Source: CAZBRS01 sp964494475
GTDB lineage: Bacteria; Myxococcota_A; UBA9042; CAZBRS01
Direction of reading: 5' to 3'
Assembly (NCBI GenBank): GCA_964494475.1
Contig: CAZBRS010000083.1
Coordinates: 1 to 18,115, forward strand
DNA length: 18,115 nucleotides
The notes under the pieces were generated by a model. The model did not search any database. It was not told the origin of the DNA and was given only the letters and a program-made list of their open reading frames with translations. Made by a program: the position numbers and the translations under genes. Below are positions 7,255 to 14,103 of this stretch, piece by piece; the first letter of the stretch is position 1; every line of letters starts with the position of its first letter.

Positions 7255-8534
7255 TGCGCGGTGGCGACCTCGACGCGGTACGTGTCGCAGGCGCCGCCGT
7301 CGGCCTCGACCTGCAGCGCCAGCGCGGCCTGCTGGGCGCCCGCGAGGTTCAGCGTGGCGGCCACGTCGAGCAGGCCGCCGGCCGTGGTCTCGCGGCAGCA
7401 CCCCGCCGAGGCGTCCGGGGCCACCGCCTCGGTGGCCAGGCCCTGGCAGATCACCCCGGGGCTCCCCTCGGGCGTCGAGGCGAAGAGGCACACGCGACGC
7501 AGGGCGCCCGCCTCGAAGGGCCCGGCGCGCACCTGGACGACGGTGGCGGCCACGGCGGGGAACGAGAGCGCGGCGCGGTAGACGTCGACGTCGTGGGGTG
7601 TTCCGAGCCAGGCTTGCTCCTCGCTGACCAGTTCGTGCCAACCGACGGCCCCGGCGATCACGATCCACTCGGGCTTGGTGACGCCCGGCCAGCCGTCGAC
7701 GTCAGCCTCGAGGGGGTCTTCGTTGACCCGGCCGTCGCAGTTCTCGTCGACCAGGGCCGGGTCGCAGACCTCGAGGCCCCCAGGGTGCGCCGCGGCGTGC
7801 GCGTCGTCGCAGTCGCCCAGGCCCGCCGGACAGACCAGCGAGCCCGGATCCGGACCCACCCCCGCGCAGTGGCCGTCGCCGTCGAGATCGCAGGCGGCCA
7901 CATCGGCGACGTCGGCCGCGTCGGTCAGGCCGTCGCAGTCGTCGTCGACGAGGTTGCAGACCTCGTCGCCCGGGGCCGCGGGTACGCACTCGAGCAGCAC
8001 GTGCCCGGCCACGCAGCGCGTGGCCCCGACGGCGGCGCAGGCCCCCACGCCGCACGCCAGGGGCTCGGGCAGGTAATCGTCGTCGGGCTCGCCGTCGCAG
8101 TCGTCGTCGCGGCCGTCGCACGTGGGATCGCTCGCCGGAATCCGGCCGACGCAGAGGCCGGCCGTGCAGGCGTCGTCGAGGGTGCAGGGATCGCCGTCGT
8201 CGCAGGACGCGCCCTCGACGCAGGCGGCCTCGACCTCGGCGTCGAGGCCCTCGGGGGCCCCGACGTCGGTGGCGTCGGGCTCTCCCGCGGGCTCGGGGGC
8301 CGTCTCGAACGCCGCGTCGGAGGGCGCGTCGCCCGCAGCATCAGGCTCGACCAAGATCGTGTCGGGCAGCGACGCCACGCACACCCGCTCGGTCGGATGG
8401 CAGAAGCGCCCCGCGCGGCAGTCGTCGTCGGACGCGCAACGATACGTCAGCGCGTCGACGTCGACCCGCTCGGCGCACGCCGTGAGCACCGTCAGCACCA
8501 GGAGCACCGGGGAGAGACCCGCCCGACTACGCAT
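7251..8534 (-). CDS. MopE-like cysteine-rich metal-binding lipoprotein
   Basis: 427 residues. The signal MRSRAGLSPVLLVLTVLTAC ends in a lipobox with Cys20. A low-complexity Asp/Ala/Pro/Glu linker fills about 58-105. The cysteine-rich region has CDDGDPCTLDDAC (111-123) and three repeats of the CDG/DENCDG type: CDGRDDDCDG (139-148), CNLVDDDCDG (193-202) and DENCDG (263-268). It also has an EF-like DLDGDGHC (216-223). Such motifs, named for MopE of Methylococcus and very common in Myxococcota surface proteins, bind calcium or other divalent metals. The C-terminal part (about 285-427) is an unrecognised beta-rich domain with further Cys. The start lies 1 bp after the stop of the PEGA-like gene, so the two form an operon. 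The TAG stop is inside the palindromic repeat. Confidence 0.8.
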   Translation of the reverse strand: MRSRAGLSPVLLVLTVLTACAERVDVDALTYRCASDDDCRAGRFCHPTERVCVASLPDTILVEPDAAGDAPSDAAFETAPEPAGEPDATDVGAPEGLDAEVEAACVEGASCDDGDPCTLDDACTAGLCVGRIPASDPTCDGRDDDCDGEPDDDYLPEPLACGVGACAAVGATRCVAGHVLLECVPAAPGDEVCNLVDDDCDGLTDAADVADVAACDLDGDGHCAGVGPDPGSLVCPAGLGDCDDAHAAAHPGGLEVCDPALVDENCDGRVNEDPLEADVDGWPGVTKPEWIVIAGAVGWHELVSEEQAWLGTPHDVDVYRAALSFPAVAATVVQVRAGPFEAGALRRVCLFASTPEGSPGVICQGLATEAVAPDASAGCCRETTAGGLLDVAATLNLAGAQQAALALQVEADGGACDTYRVEVATAQ

Positions 8535-8535
8535 G

Positions 8536-9270
8536 TCACCACGTCCCCGTCACGAGCACACCGCCCGGAGCGGGGCTCACCGCCAGCTCACCGCCGTCAC
8601 CGAAGGGCTCGAGAACGAGCAGCACCGCCGACGTGAGCAGCAGGCCGCCGCCGATACCGAAGCCTATCCAGCTGCCGAGCTCGCGGTCACGAGCGCGACT
8701 TGCGCGCGCGGAGGCCTCGCGCTCGGTGAACGCCACGACCGCGCCGTCGTCGTCGCGAGCGGCCTCGCGCAGGCTGGCCCAGTCCTGCTCGGCGAGCACG
8801 TGAAACGCCACGCCGGTCGTCACGGCCACCACCGAGAGCCCCAACGCAGTCAGCGAGGGCCAGTGGCGCTCGAGCACCGAGCCCCCGAGCCCCGCGCGCG
8901 CCGACGACGACACCCCCGCGTCGGGCGCGGCCTCGCGGGCCAGGCGCACGCTCACGACGCGCTTCTCGCGGGCCGCGAGCGTCACGCGCAGCTCGAAGGG
9001 CACGTGCTCCGGCGCCCTCACGGTCAAGCGGTGGGCGGCCCCGGCGGCGATGGGGATGAAGCCCACGGCGTCGGGCTGGACGGGCGCGTCGTCGAGCGAC
9101 ACGTGCATCGCGTCCGTGAGCCCCTCGAGCACCACGCCCGAGGTGGCGCCGCCGATGCCGGGTTCGTCGAAGGGCGAGGCCCCCACCGGGCGAGCGGGCC
9201 ACCCCGCGACGAGCAGGAGCGCCGAGAGCAGCGCCAGCCGGACCGCGGAGGAGGTCGTCCCAGCCTGCAT
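8536..9270 (-). CDS. Exported PEGA-like protein with two C-terminal membrane helices
   Basis: 244 residues. A signal peptide (hydrophobic core VRLALLSALLLVAG, residues about 10-24, cleavage near PVGAS) precedes a small beta domain at about 40-115 (SGVVLEGLTDAMHVSLDDAPV, AHRLTVRAPEHVPFELRVTL). That domain resembles PEGA repeats, which in Myxococcota are surface sensing or binding domains. Two membrane helices follow at about 136-160 (LTALGLSVVAVTTGVAFHVLA) and 198-218 (WIGFGIGGGLLLTSAVLLVL). They are separated by a charged stretch rich in Asp, Glu, Ala and Arg. The PEGA-like domain should therefore face the periplasm. The TGA is 1 bp before the ATG of the MopE-like lipoprotein, so the pair is co-expressed and may act together at the envelope. 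The ribosome site is weak (CGGAATCGC). Confidence 0.7.
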   Translation of the reverse strand: MQAGTTSSAVRLALLSALLLVAGWPARPVGASPFDEPGIGGATSGVVLEGLTDAMHVSLDDAPVQPDAVGFIPIAAGAAHRLTVRAPEHVPFELRVTLAAREKRVVSVRLAREAAPDAGVSSSARAGLGGSVLERHWPSLTALGLSVVAVTTGVAFHVLAEQDWASLREAARDDDGAVVAFTEREASARASRARDRELGSWIGFGIGGGLLLTSAVLLVLEPFGDGGELAVSPAPGGVLVTGTW

Positions 9271-9302
9271 GCGATTCCGTTCACGAGCGTGGATTCACCT
9301 TC

Positions 9303-9330
9303 ATTCTAGGCGTCCGGGGCCCGGACGCAA
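9303..9330 (-). promoter_or_regulatory. Candidate promoter of the PEGA-like/MopE-like operon with palindromic spacer
   Basis: On the minus strand TTGCGT (9330-9325) lies 16 bp before TAGAAT (9308-9303), with about 33 bp to the ATG. A 19-bp perfect palindrome with 9-bp arms (GCGTCCGGG at 9310-9318, CCCGGACGC at 9320-9328) covers the spacer and most of the -35, where a repressor would block polymerase. It has no T-run, so it is not a good terminator. Confidence 0.5.
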
Positions 9331-9341
9331 GAACGAGCAGG

Positions 9342-9370
9342 TTGCATTCGACGGGCCTTCGGGCTACAAA
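9342..9370 (+). promoter_or_regulatory. Sigma-70 promoter of tRNA-Arg
   Basis: TTGCAT (9342-9347), 17-bp spacer, TACAAA (9365-9370). Transcription should begin near 9377, about 11 nt before the tRNA. Confidence 0.65.
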
Positions 9371-9387
9371 CGCGAAGCACGACTGAC

Positions 9388-9461
9388 GCCCCCGTAGCTC
9401 AGTTGGATAGAGCAACCGCCTCCTAAGTGGTAGGCCGCCGGTTCGACTCCGGCCGGGGGTA
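9388..9461 (+). tRNA. tRNA-Arg, anticodon CCU
   Basis: 74 nt fold as a full cloverleaf. The acceptor stem is GCCCCCG/CGGGGGT with a G-U first pair. The D arm is GCTC-AGTTGGATA-GAGC. The anticodon stem is ACCGC/GTGGT with loop CTCCTAA, giving anticodon CCU for AGG codons. The T arm is GCCGG-TTCGACT-CCGGC and the discriminator base is A. The 3' CCA is not encoded (CCC follows). It lies about 190 bp upstream of rpsB on the same strand, with its own promoter. AGG is probably a rare codon in this GC-rich genome. No attachment-site repeat or integrase is next to it. Confidence 0.95.
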
Positions 9462-9485
9462 CCCTTTGCGCTTCTTCGATTTCCC

Positions 9486-9514
9486 TTGAACACCCGGGCG
9501 GCGCGTGCTAGAAG
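9486..9514 (+). promoter_or_regulatory. Sigma-70 promoter of rpsB-tsf-pyrH-frr operon
   Basis: TTGAAC (9486-9491), 17-bp spacer, TAGAAG (9509-9514), with an extended -10 TGC directly before it. The start point is predicted near 9521, giving a leader of about 129 nt. Confidence 0.65.
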
Positions 9515-9520
9515 GCGCCC

Positions 9521-9649
9521 GCCGGAAAAGCCATTGGCCTCCGGCAGAATGACACACACCCCCCCTCCGGGAGTCCCGGAGCGAATCTTCGTGCCCGGCC
9601 GCGAGTCGGGTGAACGGGGGTGGAGGCGCAACGAAGAAGGAGTCCTTCC
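9521..9649 (+). promoter_or_regulatory. Structured 5' leader of rpsB, possible S2 autoregulation site
   Basis: The leader holds two stem-loops. The first, 9521-9545, is two-tiered: GCCGGA/TCCGGC outside and GCC-ATT-GGC inside, with an AAA internal loop. The second, 9565-9581, is CTCCGGG-AGT-CCCGGAG with seven perfect pairs. Neither is followed by a T-run. Ribosomal protein S2 controls its own operon through the rpsB leader in several bacterial groups, so this leader may do the same. I cannot match it to a named Rfam family by eye. Confidence 0.4.
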
Positions 9650-10504
9650 ATGCCTCAAGGTCTGATGCGCGCCCTCCTCGAGTCCGGGGTCCACTTCGGT
9701 CACCAGACGAGCCGGTGGAACCCCAAGATGAAGCCGTACATCTACGGCGAGCGGAACGGGATCCACATCATCAACCTGCAGAAGACGAACCAGCTCCTCG
9801 ACGACGCCGTTCGCTTCACCCGGCAGGTCCTCTCGCGCGGCGACGACGTGCTCTTCGTCGGCACCAAGCGCCAGGCGAAGAACATCATCGAAGACGAAGC
9901 GATGCGCGTGAAGATGCCCTACGTCGTCACGCGTTGGCTCGGCGGCATGCTCACGAACTTCGCGACCGTCCGCACGTCGATCCAGAAGCTCGAAGACGTC
10001 GAGAGCATGCTCTCGGTCGGCAACGTCGAGAAGCTGCCGAAGAAAGAAGTCCTCAAGCTCGAGAAGCTGCGCAACCGCCTGCTCAAGTTCGTCGGTGGCG
10101 TGCGCGAGATGAAGCGGCTGCCCGGCGCCGTGTTCATGGTCGATCCGTCCAACGAGCACATCGCCGTCGAAGAGGCGCACCGCCTGGGCATCCCGGTCAT
10201 CGCGCTCACCGACACCAACTGCGATCCCGACGTCGTCGACTTCATCATCCCCGGCAACGACGACTCCATCCGCTCGATCAAGCTGATCTCCTCGCTCATC
10301 GCCGACGCCGTGACCGAGGGCCTCGCGGCCCACAAGGAGCGCCTCGCGGCGCCGACCGACGGCAACGCCTACGTCGAGCCGCCCAAGCCCGACGAGCGCG
10401 GCGTCGAAGTGAAGGAGTTGTCCGACGGCAAGAAGGAGGTCATCTTCCGTCGCGCCCGCGGCACCCAGACCCCGGGCGAAGGCGGCGAGACGCCCGCCGA
10501 GTAG
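9650..10504 (+). CDS. rpsB: 30S ribosomal protein S2
   Basis: 284 residues. S2 assembles late onto the small subunit and sits between head and body near S1. The family core is complete: LLESGVHFGHQTSRWNPKMK (9-28), YIYGERNGIHIINLQKT, LFVGTKRQAKNII, RWLGGMLTNFATVRTSIQKL, and PGAVFMVDPSNEHIAVEEAH followed by GIPVIALTDTNCDPD. Beyond the core is a C-terminal tail of about 55 residues, rich in Glu, Lys and Pro, that is longer than in E. coli S2 (241 residues). The start follows AAGGAG with 7-nt spacing. It is the first gene of the rpsB-tsf-pyrH-frr operon, an order kept widely in bacteria. Confidence 0.98.
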   Translation: MPQGLMRALLESGVHFGHQTSRWNPKMKPYIYGERNGIHIINLQKTNQLLDDAVRFTRQVLSRGDDVLFVGTKRQAKNIIEDEAMRVKMPYVVTRWLGGMLTNFATVRTSIQKLEDVESMLSVGNVEKLPKKEVLKLEKLRNRLLKFVGGVREMKRLPGAVFMVDPSNEHIAVEEAHRLGIPVIALTDTNCDPDVVDFIIPGNDDSIRSIKLISSLIADAVTEGLAAHKERLAAPTDGNAYVEPPKPDERGVEVKELSDGKKEVIFRRARGTQTPGEGGETPAE

Positions 10505-10551
10505 GCCCCGACAGCTACGGCACCAGAATCTGCAACGGAAGGGGGTACCCC

Positions 10552-11163
10552 ATGGCTGATATGGAATTGATCAAGAAGCTGCGTGAAGTCACCGGCGCCG
10601 GCGTGCTCGACTGCAAGAACGCGCTCGCCGAGGCCAACGACGACGTCAAGGCCGCCGCCGAGATCCTGATGAAGAAGGCCAAGGCCATCGTCGCCAAGAA
10701 GTCGACGCGCAACGCCGCCGAGGGCCGCATCGGCACGTACGTGCACCCCGGCGACAAGATCGCCGTGATGTGCGAGGTCAACACCGAGACCGACTTCGCC
10801 GCCAAGAACGACGAGTACCTCGAGTTCGTGCGCAACGTGTGCATGCACATCGCCGCGCTCGCCCCGACCTACGTGTCGGCCGACGACATCCCCGCCGAGG
10901 CCGTGGCCAAGCAGAAGGAGATCTTCCTGGCCCAGCTCGGCGAAGACCCCAAGATGGCCGGCAAGCCCCAGCAGGTCCTCGACAAGATCATCGAGGGCAA
11001 GATCAAGAAGTGGCACACCGACATCTGCCTCATGGACCAGGCCTACGTGAAGGACCAGGAGAAGACGGTGCGCGACTACCTCGACGCCGTCGTCGGCAAG
11101 ATCCGCGAGAACATCAAGGTGCGGCGCTTCACCCGCTACTCGGTCGGCGAAGAGTCCTTCTAG
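10552..11163 (+). CDS. tsf: Elongation factor Ts, short form
   Basis: 203 residues. EF-Ts is the nucleotide exchange factor that releases GDP from EF-Tu. The N-terminal UBA-like domain has LIKKLREVTGAGVLDCKNAL (6-25), with the usual TGAG and DCK. The core has EGRIGTYVHPGDKIAVMCEV and NTETDFAAKND, the EF-Tu contact region with the conserved TDFxA. At about 200 residues it is the short, single-core type found in Thermus and others, not the E. coli type of 283 residues with the duplicated core and coiled coil. It lies 47 bp after rpsB and 40 bp before pyrH. Confidence 0.96.
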   Translation: MADMELIKKLREVTGAGVLDCKNALAEANDDVKAAAEILMKKAKAIVAKKSTRNAAEGRIGTYVHPGDKIAVMCEVNTETDFAAKNDEYLEFVRNVCMHIAALAPTYVSADDIPAEAVAKQKEIFLAQLGEDPKMAGKPQQVLDKIIEGKIKKWHTDICLMDQAYVKDQEKTVRDYLDAVVGKIRENIKVRRFTRYSVGEESF

Positions 11164-11203
11164 CCGACAGACTCCTCACGAGGCGGCGCCGCGAAGGAGG
11201 AGC

Positions 11204-11923
11204 ATGCGGTACACCCGCGTCCTGTTGAAGCTCTCGGGCGAGGTCCTCGCCGGCGGCAAGGGCTTCGGCATCGATCCCGACACCCTGGGCCGAACGGCCG
11301 ACGAGTTGGTCCAGCTTCACGCCACGGGCGCCGAGATCGCGGTCGTCCTCGGGGGTGGCAACATCTTCCGAGGCGCCGAGGGCGCCGCTCGGGGCACCGA
11401 TCGGGCCACCGGCGACTACATGGGCATGCTCGCCACGGTCATCAACGCCTGCAGCCTGCAAGACGCCCTCGAGAAGCGCGGCTGCCAGACCCGCGTCCTG
11501 TCGGCCATCACCATCCGCCAGGTGGCCGAGCCCTACCTGCGACGCCGGGCCATCCGCCACCTCGAGAAGGGGCGCCTGGTCATCTTCGCGGGCGGCACGG
11601 GCAACCCGTTCTTCACGACCGACACGGCGGCGGCCCTCCGGGCCTGCGAGATCGGCGCCAACGCGCTGCTCAAGGCCACCAAGGTCCGCGGCATCTACTC
11701 GGCCGACCCCATGAAGGACCCCGACGCGGTGTTCTACCCGCGCATCACGTTCCAGGAGGCCATCGAGAAGCACCTGCGCGTGATGGACACCACGGCGCTC
11801 AGCCTGTGCCAGGAGAACGGCGTGCCGGTGCACGTGTTTGACATGGGTACGCGGGGCAATATCCTCCGGATCATCCAGGGCGAAGACGTCGGAACCGTCG
11901 TCACGAACGGAGACCCAGCATGA
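11204..11923 (+). CDS. pyrH: Uridylate kinase (UMP kinase)
   Basis: 239 residues, the typical length for this hexameric amino-acid-kinase-fold enzyme. It phosphorylates UMP to UDP with ATP and sets pyrimidine supply. RVLLKLSGEVL (5-15) carries the ATP-binding Lys. VVLGGGNIFRG (47-57) is the glycine loop. Also present are ATGDYMGMLATVINA, GRLVIFAGGTGNPFFTTDTA for UMP binding, and ALLKATKVRGIYSADP. Strong ribosome site AAGGAGG three bases before ATG. The TGA overlaps the ATG of frr (ATGA), so these two are translationally coupled. Confidence 0.97.
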   Translation: MRYTRVLLKLSGEVLAGGKGFGIDPDTLGRTADELVQLHATGAEIAVVLGGGNIFRGAEGAARGTDRATGDYMGMLATVINACSLQDALEKRGCQTRVLSAITIRQVAEPYLRRRAIRHLEKGRLVIFAGGTGNPFFTTDTAAALRACEIGANALLKATKVRGIYSADPMKDPDAVFYPRITFQEAIEKHLRVMDTTALSLCQENGVPVHVFDMGTRGNILRIIQGEDVGTVVTNGDPA

Positions 11924-12468
11924 TCAACGAGATCGTTCAAGACCTCGAGCTCGGCTACAAGAAGACCGTCGACTCGCTGAAGCGCGACCTCACCAAGATG
12001 CGCACCGGCCGCGCCAACGTGGCCATCCTCGACGGCATCAAGGTCATCTACTATGGGAGCCCCACGCCCCTGAACCAGGTGGCGGCGCTCTCGGTGCCCG
12101 ATCCGCGCCTGATCGTGGTGAAGCCCTACGACAAGGCGCTGCTCAGCGCCCTCGAGAAGGCCATCATCGCCGCCGACGTGGGCATCACGCCCTCGAACGA
12201 CGGCGAGATCATCCGCCTGCCGGTGCCCGCTCTGTCGGGCGAGCGGCGCAAGGAGCTCTCGAAGCACGTGAAGAAGCAGGGCGAAGACGCCAAGGTGGCC
12301 CTGCGCAACCAGCGCCGCGACGCGAACGAGCTCCTGAAGGAGCTGGTCGACCTGCCCGAAGACGACGTGGAGCGCGGACTCAAGAAGGTTCAGGAGCTCA
12401 CCGACGCGTTCGTGAAGGCCATCGACGCCGAGGTCGAGCGCAAGGAAAAAGAAGTCCTGGAGGTCTGA
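11920..12468 (+). CDS. frr: Ribosome recycling factor
   Basis: 182 residues. RRF acts with EF-G to split the post-termination ribosome. Family signatures are KMRTGRANVAILDGIKVIYYGSPTPLNQVA (residues about 27-56), SVPDPRLIVVKPYDKALLSALEKAI, NDGEIIRLPVPALSGERRKELSKHVKK, and the C-terminal helix ending KEKEVLEV. The start ATG overlaps the pyrH stop by 3 bp. The stop is 1 bp before the start of an unknown small gene, so the operon continues. Confidence 0.97.
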   Translation: MINEIVQDLELGYKKTVDSLKRDLTKMRTGRANVAILDGIKVIYYGSPTPLNQVAALSVPDPRLIVVKPYDKALLSALEKAIIAADVGITPSNDGEIIRLPVPALSGERRKELSKHVKKQGEDAKVALRNQRRDANELLKELVDLPEDDVERGLKKVQELTDAFVKAIDAEVERKEKEVLEV

Positions 12469-12469
12469 C

Positions 12470-12718
12470 ATGGCCAGCTACAAGCTCGACGTCGCCAAGA
12501 AGTACGGCCAGTTCCAGTACCGCCTGTACAGCGCGGGCGGAAACACCCCCGAGATGGGCACCCAGGCCATCGCCACCATCAACGAGGTGGTCGCGGCGGT
12601 CGAGCAGGACCTCGCGAAGCTGAAGTTCGAGGAAGACGACGACGCGGTGAACTTCCGCAACGTGGCCTACGCGGACCTCATCAGCCTGAAGCGCGTGGTT
12701 CGCGACGCCACGTACTGA
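12470..12718 (+). CDS. Small protein of unknown function at the end of the rpsB-frr operon
   Basis: 82 residues, family not recognised. The ATG is 1 bp after the frr stop, with GGAGG inside the end of frr as the ribosome site, so it is surely translated from the operon mRNA. It starts MASYKLDVAKKYGQFQYRLY and has a helix-rich middle (TQAIATINEVVAAVEQDLAKLKFEED). No signal peptide or membrane segment is seen, and there are no Cys. The acidic cluster EEDDD lies at about 59-63. It probably encodes a cytoplasmic, mostly helical protein. It could work in translation or ribosome recycling, but only the position argues for that. The codon use looks like that of its neighbours, and nothing suggests recent transfer. 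Confidence 0.8.
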   Translation: MASYKLDVAKKYGQFQYRLYSAGGNTPEMGTQAIATINEVVAAVEQDLAKLKFEEDDDAVNFRNVAYADLISLKRVVRDATY

Positions 12719-12792
12719 TCCCAGGGCACCCGCCTCGGTCCGTCGCTGCAGCAGCCTGCCGACCAACCTCTCGAACTCGGTCACGGAGCGAA

Positions 12793-14046
12793 CTACGCGT
12801 CGCCCAGGAACGCGATGGCGTTGTCTCTCAGGATCCTGCGTCGCAGGCTCCGGTCGTGCTCGGTGAGCATCAGGACCTTGGCCAACGCGGGCGCTTGCGG
12901 GTAGAACGGCCAGTCCGTTCCGTACAGGATTCGATCGCCGTCGACCTCTTGCTCGATCTTCTCGAGGTGCGCGAGCCCCTGTCCCGAGATCTCGAGCCAG
13001 ACGTTCTGGTGGTGCTTCGCGATCGCCAGCGCCTCGTCGGCGTCCAGGCGACATCCCGCGTGCCCGAGCACGAAGCGCACGTTCGGGAACTCCTTCACCG
13101 GCGCCAGGTAGTGCTTCATGACCGCGAACGCCTGCGAGGCCTCCGGCTCGATGCCCGCGCGCCCTGCGTGGAACAGCACGGGCAGGCCCAGTCGATCGCA
13201 CTCCTGATAGACGGCCATGGCCTCGTCCGAGTCCGGGTAGACGCGCTGCATCGGCGGGTGGATCTTGACGCCCGCCACGCCCAGCGTCTTGAAATCACGC
13301 AGCGTCTGCACCGCGTCGTCGGCGCCGGGGTGGACCGAGGCGAACATGATCAGGCGCTCCGGGGCCCTGCTGGCGCGGGCGTCCGAGAGCCACTCCTCGG
13401 TGGGGTTGCCGTCGAACGGGAGGCTCAGCGCCACGGGCAGGACCACGGCGCGCTCGATCCCCATGGCGTCCATCTCGGCCAGGAGGTTGGGGATCGTATG
13501 CGTCGCCGCCGCGGGGCTGCCCCCCGGAAGCCCGGATCGGATCAGCTCCCAGCGCAGCGAGTCCAGGATCTCCTGGCTGGCCAGCTTGTTCTGATAGATG
13601 TTGAAGTTCAACAGGCAGGGGGCCTCGACCCCATCGCAGTCGAAGACGTAGGACGTGCCCGGGGTCCTCTGCTGGAGATCGAGGCGTCCGGCCAGGAAGT
13701 AGCTCATGCCGAAGTGCGTGTGGAAGTCGATGGCGCCGTGGGCGTCGTCCACCACGCAGCGCAGCCCGCCCGACCCATCGACCTCGAAGTACGGCAGCCG
13801 GGCCAGGTCGCCGTAGCTGCTGAAGTGCGTCGGCAGCCTGGCGTCGCCGTAGGTCGCGGGGCCCGTGGGCTGCGAGGCTTCGCGGGCGTCGTCGACGCTG
13901 ATCGGACGAAAGCACCCCGCGAGCGGTGCCGCCAACGCCGAGGCGGTGAGAATCCTCAAGAGCTCGCGCCGGTTCCAGTCGGGTTGCGGGTCGCCGTCCG
14001 TCGCCTCGTCGCGAGGTCGTCGAGCGTCGCGGTCGCGCTTCTTCAT
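12793..14046 (-). CDS. Tat-exported amidohydrolase-family lipoprotein (COG2159-like)
   Basis: 417 residues from the ATG at 14046 (GAGG with 8-nt spacing). A GTG at 14094 with AGGAG six bases upstream would add 16 residues and is an equal rival. The start carries a Tat signal, NRRELLRILTASALAAPLAGC, with a lipobox Cys45, so the enzyme is likely folded before export and then anchored. The barrel is an amidohydrolase_2 type. Metal ligands are His109 and His111 (DFHTHF), His293 (FHAGRAG), His329 (LGHAGC) and Asp378 (YGTDWPFYP). Related COG2159 enzymes include decarboxylases and lactone or amide hydrolases, so the substrate cannot be named. The MrfB-like gene ends 10-58 bp upstream on the same strand, so it may be the third gene of that operon. 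It is convergent with the rpsB operon. Confidence 0.78.
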   Translation of the reverse strand: MKKRDRDARRPRDEATDGDPQPDWNRRELLRILTASALAAPLAGCFRPISVDDAREASQPTGPATYGDARLPTHFSSYGDLARLPYFEVDGSGGLRCVVDDAHGAIDFHTHFGMSYFLAGRLDLQQRTPGTSYVFDCDGVEAPCLLNFNIYQNKLASQEILDSLRWELIRSGLPGGSPAAATHTIPNLLAEMDAMGIERAVVLPVALSLPFDGNPTEEWLSDARASRAPERLIMFASVHPGADDAVQTLRDFKTLGVAGVKIHPPMQRVYPDSDEAMAVYQECDRLGLPVLFHAGRAGIEPEASQAFAVMKHYLAPVKEFPNVRFVLGHAGCRLDADEALAIAKHHQNVWLEISGQGLAHLEKIEQEVDGDRILYGTDWPFYPQAPALAKVLMLTEHDRSLRRRILRDNAIAFLGDA

Positions 14047-14103
14047 GTCCGCAGCCTCGCAGGAGAACGTCTTTGGCGCAAGTGTCCGTTGCACCCGCCG
14101 CTC

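Noticed and set aside
9388..9461. tRNA-Arg as an integration site of a mobile element
   Set aside because: The 3' end of the tRNA is not repeated in the window and core ribosomal genes follow directly.
12719..12792. Terminator between the rpsB operon and the convergent amidohydrolase gene
   Set aside because: No stable stem with a T-run is seen on either strand.
13599..13613. Perfect palindrome TGTTGAA-G-TTCAACA, LexA-like at first sight
   Set aside because: It is inside the amidohydrolase coding sequence (LLNFNIY), far from any promoter, and the half-site lacks CAGG.
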